23,953 nucleotides of DNA from positions 1 to 23,953 of the forward strand of contig JABDJU010000093.1 of NCBI GenBank assembly GCA_013003325.1. Reading direction: 5' to 3'. This document shows positions 15,547 through 22,838 of the stretch, piece by piece. Source of the stretch: Acidimicrobiales bacterium. Its GTDB lineage: Bacteria > Actinomycetota > Acidimicrobiia > Acidimicrobiales > SZUA-35. Every line of letters starts with the position of its first letter. The first letter of the stretch is position 1. The translations under genes and the position numbers were made by a program. Below the pieces are notes generated by a model. The model saw only the letters and a list, made by a program, of their open reading frames with translations. It was not told the DNA's origin and did not search any database.

Positions 15547-18500
15547 CCGGACACCCCGATGTGCAGAAGATCGCTGAGGTCCACAACCAGGTCAGGCGGA
15601 ATGTGCCATGAGAAGACCCCGTGAGGTGAGCCACCGCTCAGCGGGGTGGTTTGACCGATCATTCCTCGGATGAACAGGTAGGCCGCTCCGCCCAGATTCT
15701 GCGCCGGTTCATAATCGTCGCCCAGGCGCCACCGCAAGTAGCGGTGAACGGCAACCGCATACAACAGCGCTTGGAGCGGATAGTCGTGATGGGCCATGGC
15801 AGCGGCCATGGCGACGTGGTCGTAGTCGTCGATCTCCAAGGGCTCGCCGTAGGTGCCGAGCCGATTGGTCTTGTAGTCGACCACCACGTAGCGGTCGGGC
15901 CGGTCGGCGGACCGAACCCTGAAGACGCCGTCGATGGCGCCAGTAAGGTGACCGGCCAGTTCGATTGCGATCGCCCCGTCGGCAAGCTCGTGGGCCCACG
16001 AACTCAGCGCGTGGTCCGAGCCCAAATGGCGTTGAATCAGCCGACCGATGTGGACCCCGGTGGGACGGCGTCCTTCAGGCACCGAGGGCGCCAAGGGAAG
16101 CTCGAAGCTCATCTCGTCGAGCACATCGTCGGTACCGAAATCGCGGAGACGGCGCCCGTCGAAGAGCGGACCCAGCGGGGTTTCGATGGCGCTGATCAAA
16201 CCGCCGGCGAGGTCGGCGGCGTCAGCGTCCCAGTCGCTCCATTTCACCGCCGTGCCGACCCGTTCGGCCACCTCGGACGTGAGATCAGGAGCGGCGAAGT
16301 CGATGGCTTCGAGCACTTCGTGCACCAGGGTCCCGAACGCAGCACCACCCTGGATCGAACCCAGCGGGAGCGACGATCCAGCTCCGGTGCTGTCGTCGAC
16401 GGTCAGGCCATCGGGAGTGGCCTCGTCGGCCACGCCCTGCTCGGGCGCATGTTCGGTGAGCAACCCGCTGGCGCCTTCCTCTCGATACTCGCCCACCTGC
16501 ATGCGTTGCCCGCTGATGCGGGTGAAGGACCATCGCTGCTGGGCCCGATCGAAGGGCCGGTCGAGCGTGGCCGCGCTCAGGGTCCGATCCGACCCGAGCG
16601 AGGGTCGATGCCACACACCGGGTGACCGAGCAGGGTCGATGGTTACGGCCCGGAAGGCGCCTTCGCTCAGCACCGAGGGCAGCGACAGCGCCTGGGCGGC
16701 GGTGACACCGCTTTCCGACGCCGGCCCCGCGAACAGGATGTGCGCCAGTTCTCCTTTGTTCTTCTTCGCCGCGCCGCTGGCGCTGCCGAAGTAGATGATC
16801 GACAGATGCCTGGCTCGGGTCGCAGCCACGTAGATCAGGCGCCGGAACTCTCCGTCGAGTTCGCTTCTGGCACGATCGAGCACCCCGGAGGTGTCGGGCC
16901 AGCTGGACTTGGGCGGCAGCAGTACCCGACGCCCCTCGATCGGGTCTTCGACCGACACCGGTGCGTTGGCACGCGGGCTCCCTTCGAGGCCGAGCGACAA
17001 CACGATCGGGAATTCCAAGCCCTTTGAGACGTGGATCGTCATGATCTGGACGGCGTCGTCGTCGCTGTCGGTGCGGCGGGCAAAGGCGTCGGATTCTCCC
17101 TCTTCCTCCTCCTGCCGTGACATCAAGGTGGTGAGTCGCTCGACCAGACGGTGGACATGGTTGGCCGAAACGTCGGCTTCCAGCAGTTCTCGGATGTGGT
17201 TGAGGTCGGTGAGGTTACGCAGACCGTCGCCGCCGCGGATGAGGCGTTCGGCGAGATTTCGCGACTGCCACGCACGATCGAAGAAGGCGTTGAGCCCTTC
17301 GGTTTGGAGCACCTCGCCCCACTCGGCCATCTCGGCCTGAAGGTCGGACACGATCGACGTGTCGCCCTCGAGCTGATCCCAGCGGGCATCCACGAACCAG
17401 CTGAGAGCGGCGGCCCGCACCCGTCGCTCCGAAGCCGGGAAGGCCACCGCCCGCAGCAGCGTGAGTAACTGCAGGGCCGCTTCGGTGTGAAACACCGATC
17501 CCACCTTGCCAACCACCGAAGGAACTCCGGCTACCCGCAGAGCGCGCTGCACCGACGGGGCAACCGAGTGCGCCTTGATGAGGATCGCGATGTCGGCCGG
17601 GCGGACCGGTCGGCGACCGTCAGGATCGGACTCGTCGGGAATTGTGCCGTGGTTCAACAGCTCGACGACGGTGGCGGCCACGTCGATGGCGATCTGGGCC
17701 CTTCCGACATCGGCTTTGGCTGAGAGGTCGGGACAGAATCTGATCTCCACTCCGGATTTGTCGTTGGCATTCACCTGCAACAGCCCCAGGTCGGGCTGGC
17801 CGCATTCGACGGGATGGAACCGGATGGATTGGTCACCGAAGGTCGCGCCGTCGAACAGCGCCTCGATTCCCCTGAGGATGCGGTGGTCGGATCGGAAGTT
17901 CCTGGTGAGGGTGGATACCTGAGCCCGGGCTGTGGCCCCGACGTACGTGTTCACGTCGGCGCCGCGAAAGCGGTAGATCGACTGTTTGGGATCGCCGACC
18001 AGCGTGAAGTGCTTCGTACCGAACAACGCCTGGACCAATCGCCATTGCACGGGATCGGTGTCTTGGAATTCGTCGATGAGGGCGATATCGATTTGGCCCC
18101 GGACGGTTTCGGCCAGTCCCGACGATGGGTCAACGGCAAGATCGCGGGCTGCCGACAACAGGTCGTCGAAGCCGAGGATCGCCCGCCGCCGTCGGATCTC
18201 TTTCACCCGTTGCACCACTTGGTCGACGACCTCTGCCAGTTCGGCCACTTCATGGCAGCGCTCTTTGAATCTGGCATTGCCGGTGCCGGCTTCGATCTTG
18301 GCTTCTACCTCTTGGCGGCTGGGGAGCAGTTGGGCGTAGTCGCGACGCATGGCCTCATCGGCCCCGTTGGTGACCCACGACGGATCGACCCAGGGCCGCC
18401 CGTCGATGGCCCGCTGGGTGAGCACATCGGCCACAGCCTGTTCGAGGACGATCGACGTGTCCTCCAGCAACATGGCGTCGGGGTTGGCGTCGCCCGACAT

Positions 18501-18914
18501 GCCCTGCTCCGCCAGTAGGTTCTGGGCGTAACTGTGAATGGTGCTGATGGTCGCAGTGTCGAAATCGGAGAGGGCCCGCTCGAGGCGGTCACGCCGGCGA
18601 CGCAGCTCGATTGGCTCGGCGGCGCAGACCGCCGTCAGCACAGGGTCGAGGCCTTCGGGTTCCGATCCGGCCAGCGAGTCGGTGACCGCCTCGAGAGCAG
18701 CTTCGAGTCCACCCCGGATCCGATCTCGCAGCTCGGCGGCGGCGGCCTTGGTGAAAGTGACCACCAAGATCCGGCCGATCTCGTATCCGTCGGCGACGTA
18801 GCGGGTGACCATCCCGGCGATGCTGAAGGTCTTGCCGGTGCCGGCGCTGGCCTCCAATGCGGTGAAGCCGCTCGGCAGCGGTCCGGCGAGGTCGAAGGGC
18901 TCGACGCGGGTCAT
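15543..18914 (-). CDS. recB: RecBCD subunit RecB, 3'-5' helicase and nuclease
   Basis: RecB supplies the 3'-5' helicase, the only nuclease active site and the RecA-loading function of RecBCD. The 1123-residue protein starts with the helicase: Walker A ASAGTGKT (22-29), TFTKAAAAELRDRI, Walker B IALIDEFQDTDPVQW, LVGDPKQSIYRFRGAD, NFRSDHRIL, IMTIHVSKGLEFPIV and VAATRARHLSII. The C-terminal nuclease domain has the His of GTLVHEVLEAI, the Asp of GAIDGVFRV, the Asp and Lys of YVVVDYKTNRLG, and QALLYAVAVHRYL, so the nuclease looks intact. The ATG at 18914 overlaps the recC stop (ATGA), and its own stop overlaps the recD start the same way. Confidence 0.96.
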   Translation of the reverse strand: MTRVEPFDLAGPLPSGFTALEASAGTGKTFSIAGMVTRYVADGYEIGRILVVTFTKAAAAELRDRIRGGLEAALEAVTDSLAGSEPEGLDPVLTAVCAAEPIELRRRRDRLERALSDFDTATISTIHSYAQNLLAEQGMSGDANPDAMLLEDTSIVLEQAVADVLTQRAIDGRPWVDPSWVTNGADEAMRRDYAQLLPSRQEVEAKIEAGTGNARFKERCHEVAELAEVVDQVVQRVKEIRRRRAILGFDDLLSAARDLAVDPSSGLAETVRGQIDIALIDEFQDTDPVQWRLVQALFGTKHFTLVGDPKQSIYRFRGADVNTYVGATARAQVSTLTRNFRSDHRILRGIEALFDGATFGDQSIRFHPVECGQPDLGLLQVNANDKSGVEIRFCPDLSAKADVGRAQIAIDVAATVVELLNHGTIPDESDPDGRRPVRPADIAILIKAHSVAPSVQRALRVAGVPSVVGKVGSVFHTEAALQLLTLLRAVAFPASERRVRAAALSWFVDARWDQLEGDTSIVSDLQAEMAEWGEVLQTEGLNAFFDRAWQSRNLAERLIRGGDGLRNLTDLNHIRELLEADVSANHVHRLVERLTTLMSRQEEEEGESDAFARRTDSDDDAVQIMTIHVSKGLEFPIVLSLGLEGSPRANAPVSVEDPIEGRRVLLPPKSSWPDTSGVLDRARSELDGEFRRLIYVAATRARHLSIIYFGSASGAAKKNKGELAHILFAGPASESGVTAAQALSLPSVLSEGAFRAVTIDPARSPGVWHRPSLGSDRTLSAATLDRPFDRAQQRWSFTRISGQRMQVGEYREEGASGLLTEHAPEQGVADEATPDGLTVDDSTGAGSSLPLGSIQGGAAFGTLVHEVLEAIDFAAPDLTSEVAERVGTAVKWSDWDADAADLAGGLISAIETPLGPLFDGRRLRDFGTDDVLDEMSFELPLAPSVPEGRRPTGVHIGRLIQRHLGSDHALSSWAHELADGAIAIELAGHLTGAIDGVFRVRSADRPDRYVVVDYKTNRLGTYGEPLEIDDYDHVAMAAAMAHHDYPLQALLYAVAVHRYLRWRLGDDYEPAQNLGGAAYLFIRGMIGQTTPLSGGSPHGVFSWHIPPDLVVDLSDLLHIGVSG

Positions 18915-21900
18915 AGCGATTCGGTCTCCGCGGTGAGGGCCAACGTCTCATCGATCAGCTTCTGGTAGGACAGCAACCGAGAATCGGGTTTTGGGTCTCC
19001 GGGGGGATCGGGATCGTAGGCACGCGACGCGAGACCGAGAAGAGCTGTGTCGTTGATCCGGCCGAAGGCGGCCTGGGCAAACGGGTCGTCGAGCATCCCG
19101 GGATAGAGCCCCTGGCTGCTCCACCCCTTCAGAGTGACCGCGCCCCGGGCTTCGGTGGCTCGCACCTTGGCTAGCACCGGGAGCGGTTCGCACAGCGCCA
19201 GGGTGCGCAGATGCAGCAGAACGGACATGGCGAGGCGGGCGCTCGCCGTTCGTTCGTCGGCGGTGTCGCCTCGCATACGGATCGCCATCAGCGATACCTT
19301 CTCGCTGGCTTTGGATCCCTTGGACGCGGCCATCGCGATCCAGTTTCGGTCCGGGTGTTGGAGGGTCAGGGCGCAGAGATCGATCCAGGTTCCCCGGTAG
19401 AGTCGTTCGTCGGGCTTTGAAGCCGTGGCCCGTATCGGTCCGGTCTGGCTGCTGTGGTCGACTCCAGCCACTTCGCCGACGATTTCTTTGCCGTCGACCT
19501 CGACCTCGATCCCAGCTCGTCGAGCTCCGTAGCCGGAGCCGTTGGCTCGAAGCAGGTCTACCATCTCACCGGCGATCAGATCGAGTTCGCGGGAGGTCTT
19601 GGCTCCTGCATCACCAGGTGGGTAGCTCCCCCGGGCTCTGGCCACCTCGAGCTCGACCTGGGTTGGTTCTCCCCTGCGTCGGAGCTCGATGAGCCGGGTC
19701 AGCACCTGCCAATTCAGGAGGTGGTCGGTGGCGACGGGTAGGTTGTCGTCGACTCCTTCGTCCCGAGCCGGAAACCAGGCTCCGAGGCGCTGGGTGTAGA
19801 AGAGACGCGGGGCGTTGGTGACAGCGTCGACGATGGATCGGAGTGGCACGACGGTGTCGTCGGTCGGCGATGGCAACGGCTCATGAACGGCGCCGCCGGC
19901 GGTGGCAATGGTTGCCTGCGCCGCCAGGAGAGCCCGCCGATCGAAGCTTCGGGGTGAGATCGCATCGAAATTCTCCGGGTCGAAGGCGTGACGCCGGTGC
20001 TCAATCTCGAGATCCTCCAGAACTGAGCTGGACTCGGGGGTGACGATGGACCGTAGCTCCGAGCGCAACTCGGCCAGCGCCACCGACGGATAGACGGTGG
20101 ATCCGGTGCGCACATCGTGCCCTTCGCGGGTGATGATCAGACGATCCCGAGCTGCGAGGACGACCTCCAGCAGAGCTTGGCGTTGGTCGGCCCGCGGGTC
20201 GGGATCACCGATGTCTTGGCGGATAGCCAGGAGGTCATCGCCGCTTGGCGTTGACCGGGCCAGGGCCGCCTCGTCGAGTCCGAGCACACAGATCACGCGA
20301 TGAGAAACCCAGCGCAGCGGCCGGAGCGAGGTGAAGGTCATGGCACCATCGAAGAAGCGGGGCCGGGCCGCCCTTGCAGCCAGTCGTTCCTGGAGCAGTT
20401 GGTGGATCTCGGTGACGTGCAGTTCCACCTGATCTGAGCCGGTGAGAGCAGCGTCGGCCAACGACTCGGCGACCGCCCGACGGGTTCGTTCGATCTGCCA
20501 GGCGTCGTGGGAGGGCAGCTGGAAGAAATCTCCGACCGCCTCGGAGAGTCGTCGGTTCCACTCCCCTATTGCAGCTGGTCTGGTCCATTCGCTCTCGATG
20601 ACTTCGAGCCGGTCGACGAACGCCACCAGCCGACTGAGCACATCGACGCCGGCGGATTCGACCCCCCAGGCCGGCACGCTGCGAGGTCCGAGCACCGGGT
20701 CGTCGTCTTTGACCGCCATGCCGACCAGTAGCTGGCGGATGCCGAATGCCCATGTGTTCGTGTCGACGCCGGTCAGCCCGTTGCGGCGACGATTCGATTC
20801 GTTGAGCCCCCACCGAACCTCGGTGTTATCGAGCCATTGTTCGATGGTGCTGAGGGCGTCGCTGTCGAAACCGAATGCGTCAGCGATCGCCGGCAGGCGC
20901 AGGATGTCGAGCAACTCGCTGACGGTGTAGCGGCTGCCGACTAGACCAACGACCGCCGACAGCGCCGACCCGAGAGCATCCTCGACTTCGAGACCCCGGT
21001 CGGAAATCGTGGTTCTGAGGCGGCGGGGTCCGGCCCATTGGGGCGCAGGTTTCTCGGCGCTGGGACCGAACACCGCCCGGATGGCCGGGGCGAAGGTGGG
21101 CAAATCGGGGCACACCACCAGCACATCGGACTCGAAAAGGCTCGGGTCGTCCCTCAGCGTTGCCATGAGGTCGTCGCGCAACGCCTCAACCTGCCGGGTG
21201 ACGCCGGCGCAAGCGTGGATCCGAATGCTGGCGTCGTCGGAGGAGACTTCGAAGTCGGCCGCCGGGGCCTGGTCGCCAAGCAGGTGATGCTGTAACGCAC
21301 CCAGAAGGTGCCGGGGCACGGTATCGGGGTGACTCGACGGGATCCGGCTGGGTTGGGGCAACCCGACTCTGGAGAGGAGGAGTTGTGCCTCCCGCGACGG
21401 CCTGCCCCAACTGCGCAGCAGCGGCTGCCGCACCCGTGAAGCCGAGGTGTCGTCGGCCCGAAGAAGGTTGCGCTCGTCCCCGATTTCGGCCACCAGGCGC
21501 GATGACGTCGCCATGGCTGGATCGAGCATGAAGAGGCCGACGTCGAATCGTTCGCCGAAGGCGGAGAGTAGGGCCGCGAAATCTTGGCCGCCGGGAAGGG
21601 TGGAGACCCCAAAGATCGAGAAGCGCTCGGGGAGATCGACCTCGACCTCACCGGTGCGGACCCGAGACAACAGCTCCGGCAGCCGGCGGGCCGGGCCGGG
21701 CTCGCCGATGTGCGCTGCGACCAACCGAAACAGGTGAGGCTGCCACCGCAACGCAGCCGGCAAAGCCTGACCGGCGGGATCGACGTCTTCGCCCCGTTCC
21801 CAGCGTCGGAGAACCTCGGTGCGACGGGTGGCGTAGCGGTCGAAGAGATCAGCGATACGGCGAGATCGGGAATAGAGAGTGGCACCGTCGGGCAAGGTGC

Positions 21901-22249
21901 GGATGCTCCGCAGCGCAGCGTCGTCGGGGGCGCTGGCCAGCACATGGTGAACCGCCCAGACCAGCCGGGAGATACGCCATGGATCGTCGGCAGGATCGAT
22001 GTCGGCGCTGAACAGCCGACTGCGCAGGATGCCGGGGAACGGGGTGTCGAGGTTGGCGGCGACTCCGTCGCCGGCTGGACCGGCGCCGATCGAGCGCGAA
22101 AGGTGAAGTTTCAACCATCGCTGAAGGCCAACCGACGGCACCGCCACCAGCTCGGACTGCATCGGGTTGGGCAGGGGCACCGCCAAGGATTCAGCCAGTT
22201 GATCGGCCAACGGTTCGAGCGAATCGCTGACGAAGATCGACAGCGTCAC
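18911..22249 (-). CDS. recC: RecBCD subunit RecC
   Basis: RecC is the scaffold subunit that splits the DNA strands and reads Chi. The 1112-residue protein has an SF1-like fold without a Walker A motif, as expected, and a C-terminal part resembling an inactivated nuclease. Recognisable segments are VPSVGLQRWLKLHLSRSIG near the N-terminus (about residues 38-56), FSIFGVSTLPGGQDFAALLS, DVLVVCPDLPTFAPAIRAVF, GAMTFTSLRPLRWVSHRVIC and VLGLDEAA. The start must be the GTG at 22249 or later, because TGA at 22256-22258 closes the frame only two codons upstream. That GTG overlaps the stop of a 9-codon micro-ORF, so translation probably depends on coupling to it. It is the first gene of recC-recB-recD. 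Confidence 0.95.
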   Translation of the reverse strand: MTLSIFVSDSLEPLADQLAESLAVPLPNPMQSELVAVPSVGLQRWLKLHLSRSIGAGPAGDGVAANLDTPFPGILRSRLFSADIDPADDPWRISRLVWAVHHVLASAPDDAALRSIRTLPDGATLYSRSRRIADLFDRYATRRTEVLRRWERGEDVDPAGQALPAALRWQPHLFRLVAAHIGEPGPARRLPELLSRVRTGEVEVDLPERFSIFGVSTLPGGQDFAALLSAFGERFDVGLFMLDPAMATSSRLVAEIGDERNLLRADDTSASRVRQPLLRSWGRPSREAQLLLSRVGLPQPSRIPSSHPDTVPRHLLGALQHHLLGDQAPAADFEVSSDDASIRIHACAGVTRQVEALRDDLMATLRDDPSLFESDVLVVCPDLPTFAPAIRAVFGPSAEKPAPQWAGPRRLRTTISDRGLEVEDALGSALSAVVGLVGSRYTVSELLDILRLPAIADAFGFDSDALSTIEQWLDNTEVRWGLNESNRRRNGLTGVDTNTWAFGIRQLLVGMAVKDDDPVLGPRSVPAWGVESAGVDVLSRLVAFVDRLEVIESEWTRPAAIGEWNRRLSEAVGDFFQLPSHDAWQIERTRRAVAESLADAALTGSDQVELHVTEIHQLLQERLAARAARPRFFDGAMTFTSLRPLRWVSHRVICVLGLDEAALARSTPSGDDLLAIRQDIGDPDPRADQRQALLEVVLAARDRLIITREGHDVRTGSTVYPSVALAELRSELRSIVTPESSSVLEDLEIEHRRHAFDPENFDAISPRSFDRRALLAAQATIATAGGAVHEPLPSPTDDTVVPLRSIVDAVTNAPRLFYTQRLGAWFPARDEGVDDNLPVATDHLLNWQVLTRLIELRRRGEPTQVELEVARARGSYPPGDAGAKTSRELDLIAGEMVDLLRANGSGYGARRAGIEVEVDGKEIVGEVAGVDHSSQTGPIRATASKPDERLYRGTWIDLCALTLQHPDRNWIAMAASKGSKASEKVSLMAIRMRGDTADERTASARLAMSVLLHLRTLALCEPLPVLAKVRATEARGAVTLKGWSSQGLYPGMLDDPFAQAAFGRINDTALLGLASRAYDPDPPGDPKPDSRLLSYQKLIDETLALTAETESL

Positions 22250-22275
22250 TGCGGATCAGGCGGGGTCAACTCCAT
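22246..22275 (-). CDS. Leaderless 9-codon leader micro-ORF overlapping the recC start
   Basis: ATG at 22275 opens a nine-residue frame, MELTPPDPQ, whose TGA stop overlaps the recC GTG as GTGA. The ATG lies 7 nt after a TACGGT -10 box, the same layout as the other leaderless genes here. The recC frame itself is closed upstream. The simplest reading is that ribosomes load on the leaderless micro-ORF and then restart at recC. It may have no function beyond that. Confidence 0.45.
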   Translation of the reverse strand: MELTPPDPQ

Positions 22276-22282
22276 CACCGAC

Positions 22283-22288
22283 ACCGTA
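22283..22288 (-). promoter_or_regulatory. -10 box of the leaderless promoter for the recCBD operon
   Basis: TACGGT on the minus strand is followed by 7 nt and the micro-ORF ATG at 22275. The same hexamer serves prsW at 22827. Confidence 0.55.
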
Positions 22289-22363
22289 GCCACGGGGTGC
22301 GACAGTGAAACGGTCCAAACCGGTGATCCAAATTGCGTCTGGCGAACACGTTCGGCTCTTCTG

Positions 22364-22400
22364 TCGTCGGGCAAACACGCTGGGCGTGTTCAGGCGACGA
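22364..22400. terminator. 37-nt interrupted inverted repeat between the ArsC-like gene and the rec operon
   Basis: The outer arms TCGTCG (22364-22369) and CGACGA (22395-22400) and the inner arms AACACGC (22374-22380) and GCGTGTT (22384-22390) form a hairpin with a 4x4 internal loop and a TGG loop. Five T follow at 22401-22405 on the plus strand, so it resembles an intrinsic terminator in plus orientation, although no plus-strand gene precedes it. On the minus strand it lies about 50 nt past the ArsC-like stop and could end that transcript before the recC promoter. Confidence 0.45.
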
Positions 22401-22437
22401 TTTTTGGGTGGAATGTGCGCGGGCGACGATATTTGGG
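22393..22437. repeat. Two 16-nt direct repeats beside the inverted repeat
   Basis: 22393-22408 and 22422-22437 (GGCGACGATTTTTGGG and GGCGACGATATTTGGG) match at 15 of 16 positions with a 29-nt period. They sit in the 200-bp gap upstream of the rec operon. They may be a REP-like unit or a regulator site. Confidence 0.5.
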
Positions 22438-22452
22438 AGCGGCGGGAGGCGC

Positions 22453-22806
22453 TCAGCTGAGCAGTTCTCGCACGCGGTCCTTGGGGCGGCCGACGATCGC
22501 CTTTTCTTTGGTGACGACCACCGGTCTCTGCAGCAGCTGCTTGTGCTGCACGAGGATGTCGACGACCTGATCCTCGGTGGCCACGTCGTCGTCGGTCAAC
22601 CCGAGCTTCTTGAACTTGGCGTCACGACGCACCAACGCGGTGGGCTCGTCTTCGAGGATCGCGATAATCGACCGAATCTCCTCGGCGTCGGGTGGCTCCT
22701 TGATGTAGTTCCGTTCCTCGAAGTCGACCCCGAGCTCTTCTGCAATGCGCACGGCATTGACCGACGAGTTTCAATGGCGGTTGTGATAGATGGTGACCTC
22801 AGCCAT
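22453..22806 (-). CDS. ArsC-family (arsenate reductase-like) protein, candidate selenoprotein with UGA at the catalytic cysteine
   Basis: This 117-residue protein has the ArsC/Spx thioredoxin-like fold. The N-terminus reads MAEVTIYHNRH, then TGA at 22771-22773 (codon 12), then NSSVNAVRIAEELGVDFEER. In the family the motif is HNxxCxxS, so TGA falls exactly on the catalytic Cys and Ser15 fits the CxxS position. The rest is intact: YIKEPPDAEEI, LVRRDAKFKKLG, and the late LLQRPVVVTKEKAIVGRP segment that is the family's most conserved block. The ATG at 22806 lies 7 nt after a TAGGTT -10 box, so translation should begin upstream of the TGA. A SECIS-like hairpin follows the TGA directly. Sec insertion is my preferred reading. 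Alternatives are a point nonsense mutation (TGC or TGT to TGA) or a sequencing error, with a 99-residue remnant from the GTG at 22752. Arsenate as substrate is not implied. Confidence 0.75.
22735..22768 (-). promoter_or_regulatory. Candidate bacterial SECIS hairpin downstream of the UGA
   Basis: Read on the minus strand, 22768-22766 pair with 22735-22737, 22764-22763 with 22739-22740, 22761 with 22742, and 22759-22754 (CAAUGC) with 22743-22748 (GCAUUG), giving 12 base pairs. There are two single G-A mismatches and a bulged U at 22760. The apical loop is CGUGC (22753-22749). The loop begins 18 nt after the UGA and has G in its second position, followed by U. Known bacterial SECIS elements have a hairpin just after UGA with a G/GU in the apical loop and, in E. 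coli fdhF, a bulged U. The pairing was worked out by hand, without energy calculation. Confidence 0.55.
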
Positions 22807-22813
22807 GTGCCCA

Positions 22814-22819
22814 AACCTA
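22814..22819 (-). promoter_or_regulatory. -10 box of a leaderless promoter for the ArsC-like gene
   Basis: TAGGTT on the minus strand is followed by 7 nt and the ATG at 22806. It fixes the start upstream of the in-frame TGA. It lies 7 bp from the prsW -10 box on the other strand. Confidence 0.6.
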
Positions 22820-22826
22820 TCTGCTC

Positions 22827-22832
22827 TACGGT
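22827..22832 (+). promoter_or_regulatory. -10 box of a leaderless promoter for prsW
   Basis: TACGGT is followed by 6 nt and the GTG at 22839. The promoter overlaps the divergent ArsC-like promoter. Confidence 0.55.
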
Positions 22833-22838
22833 GTGGGT

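Noticed and set aside
15651..16625. Long plus-strand frame opposite recB
   Set aside because: Antisense shadow of the RecB nuclease domain, whose catalytic motifs are intact on the minus strand.
22453..22752. ArsC-like protein starting at the internal GTG at 22752
   Set aside because: It would drop the first strand and the active-site motif, and the only promoter-like signal fits the ATG at 22806.
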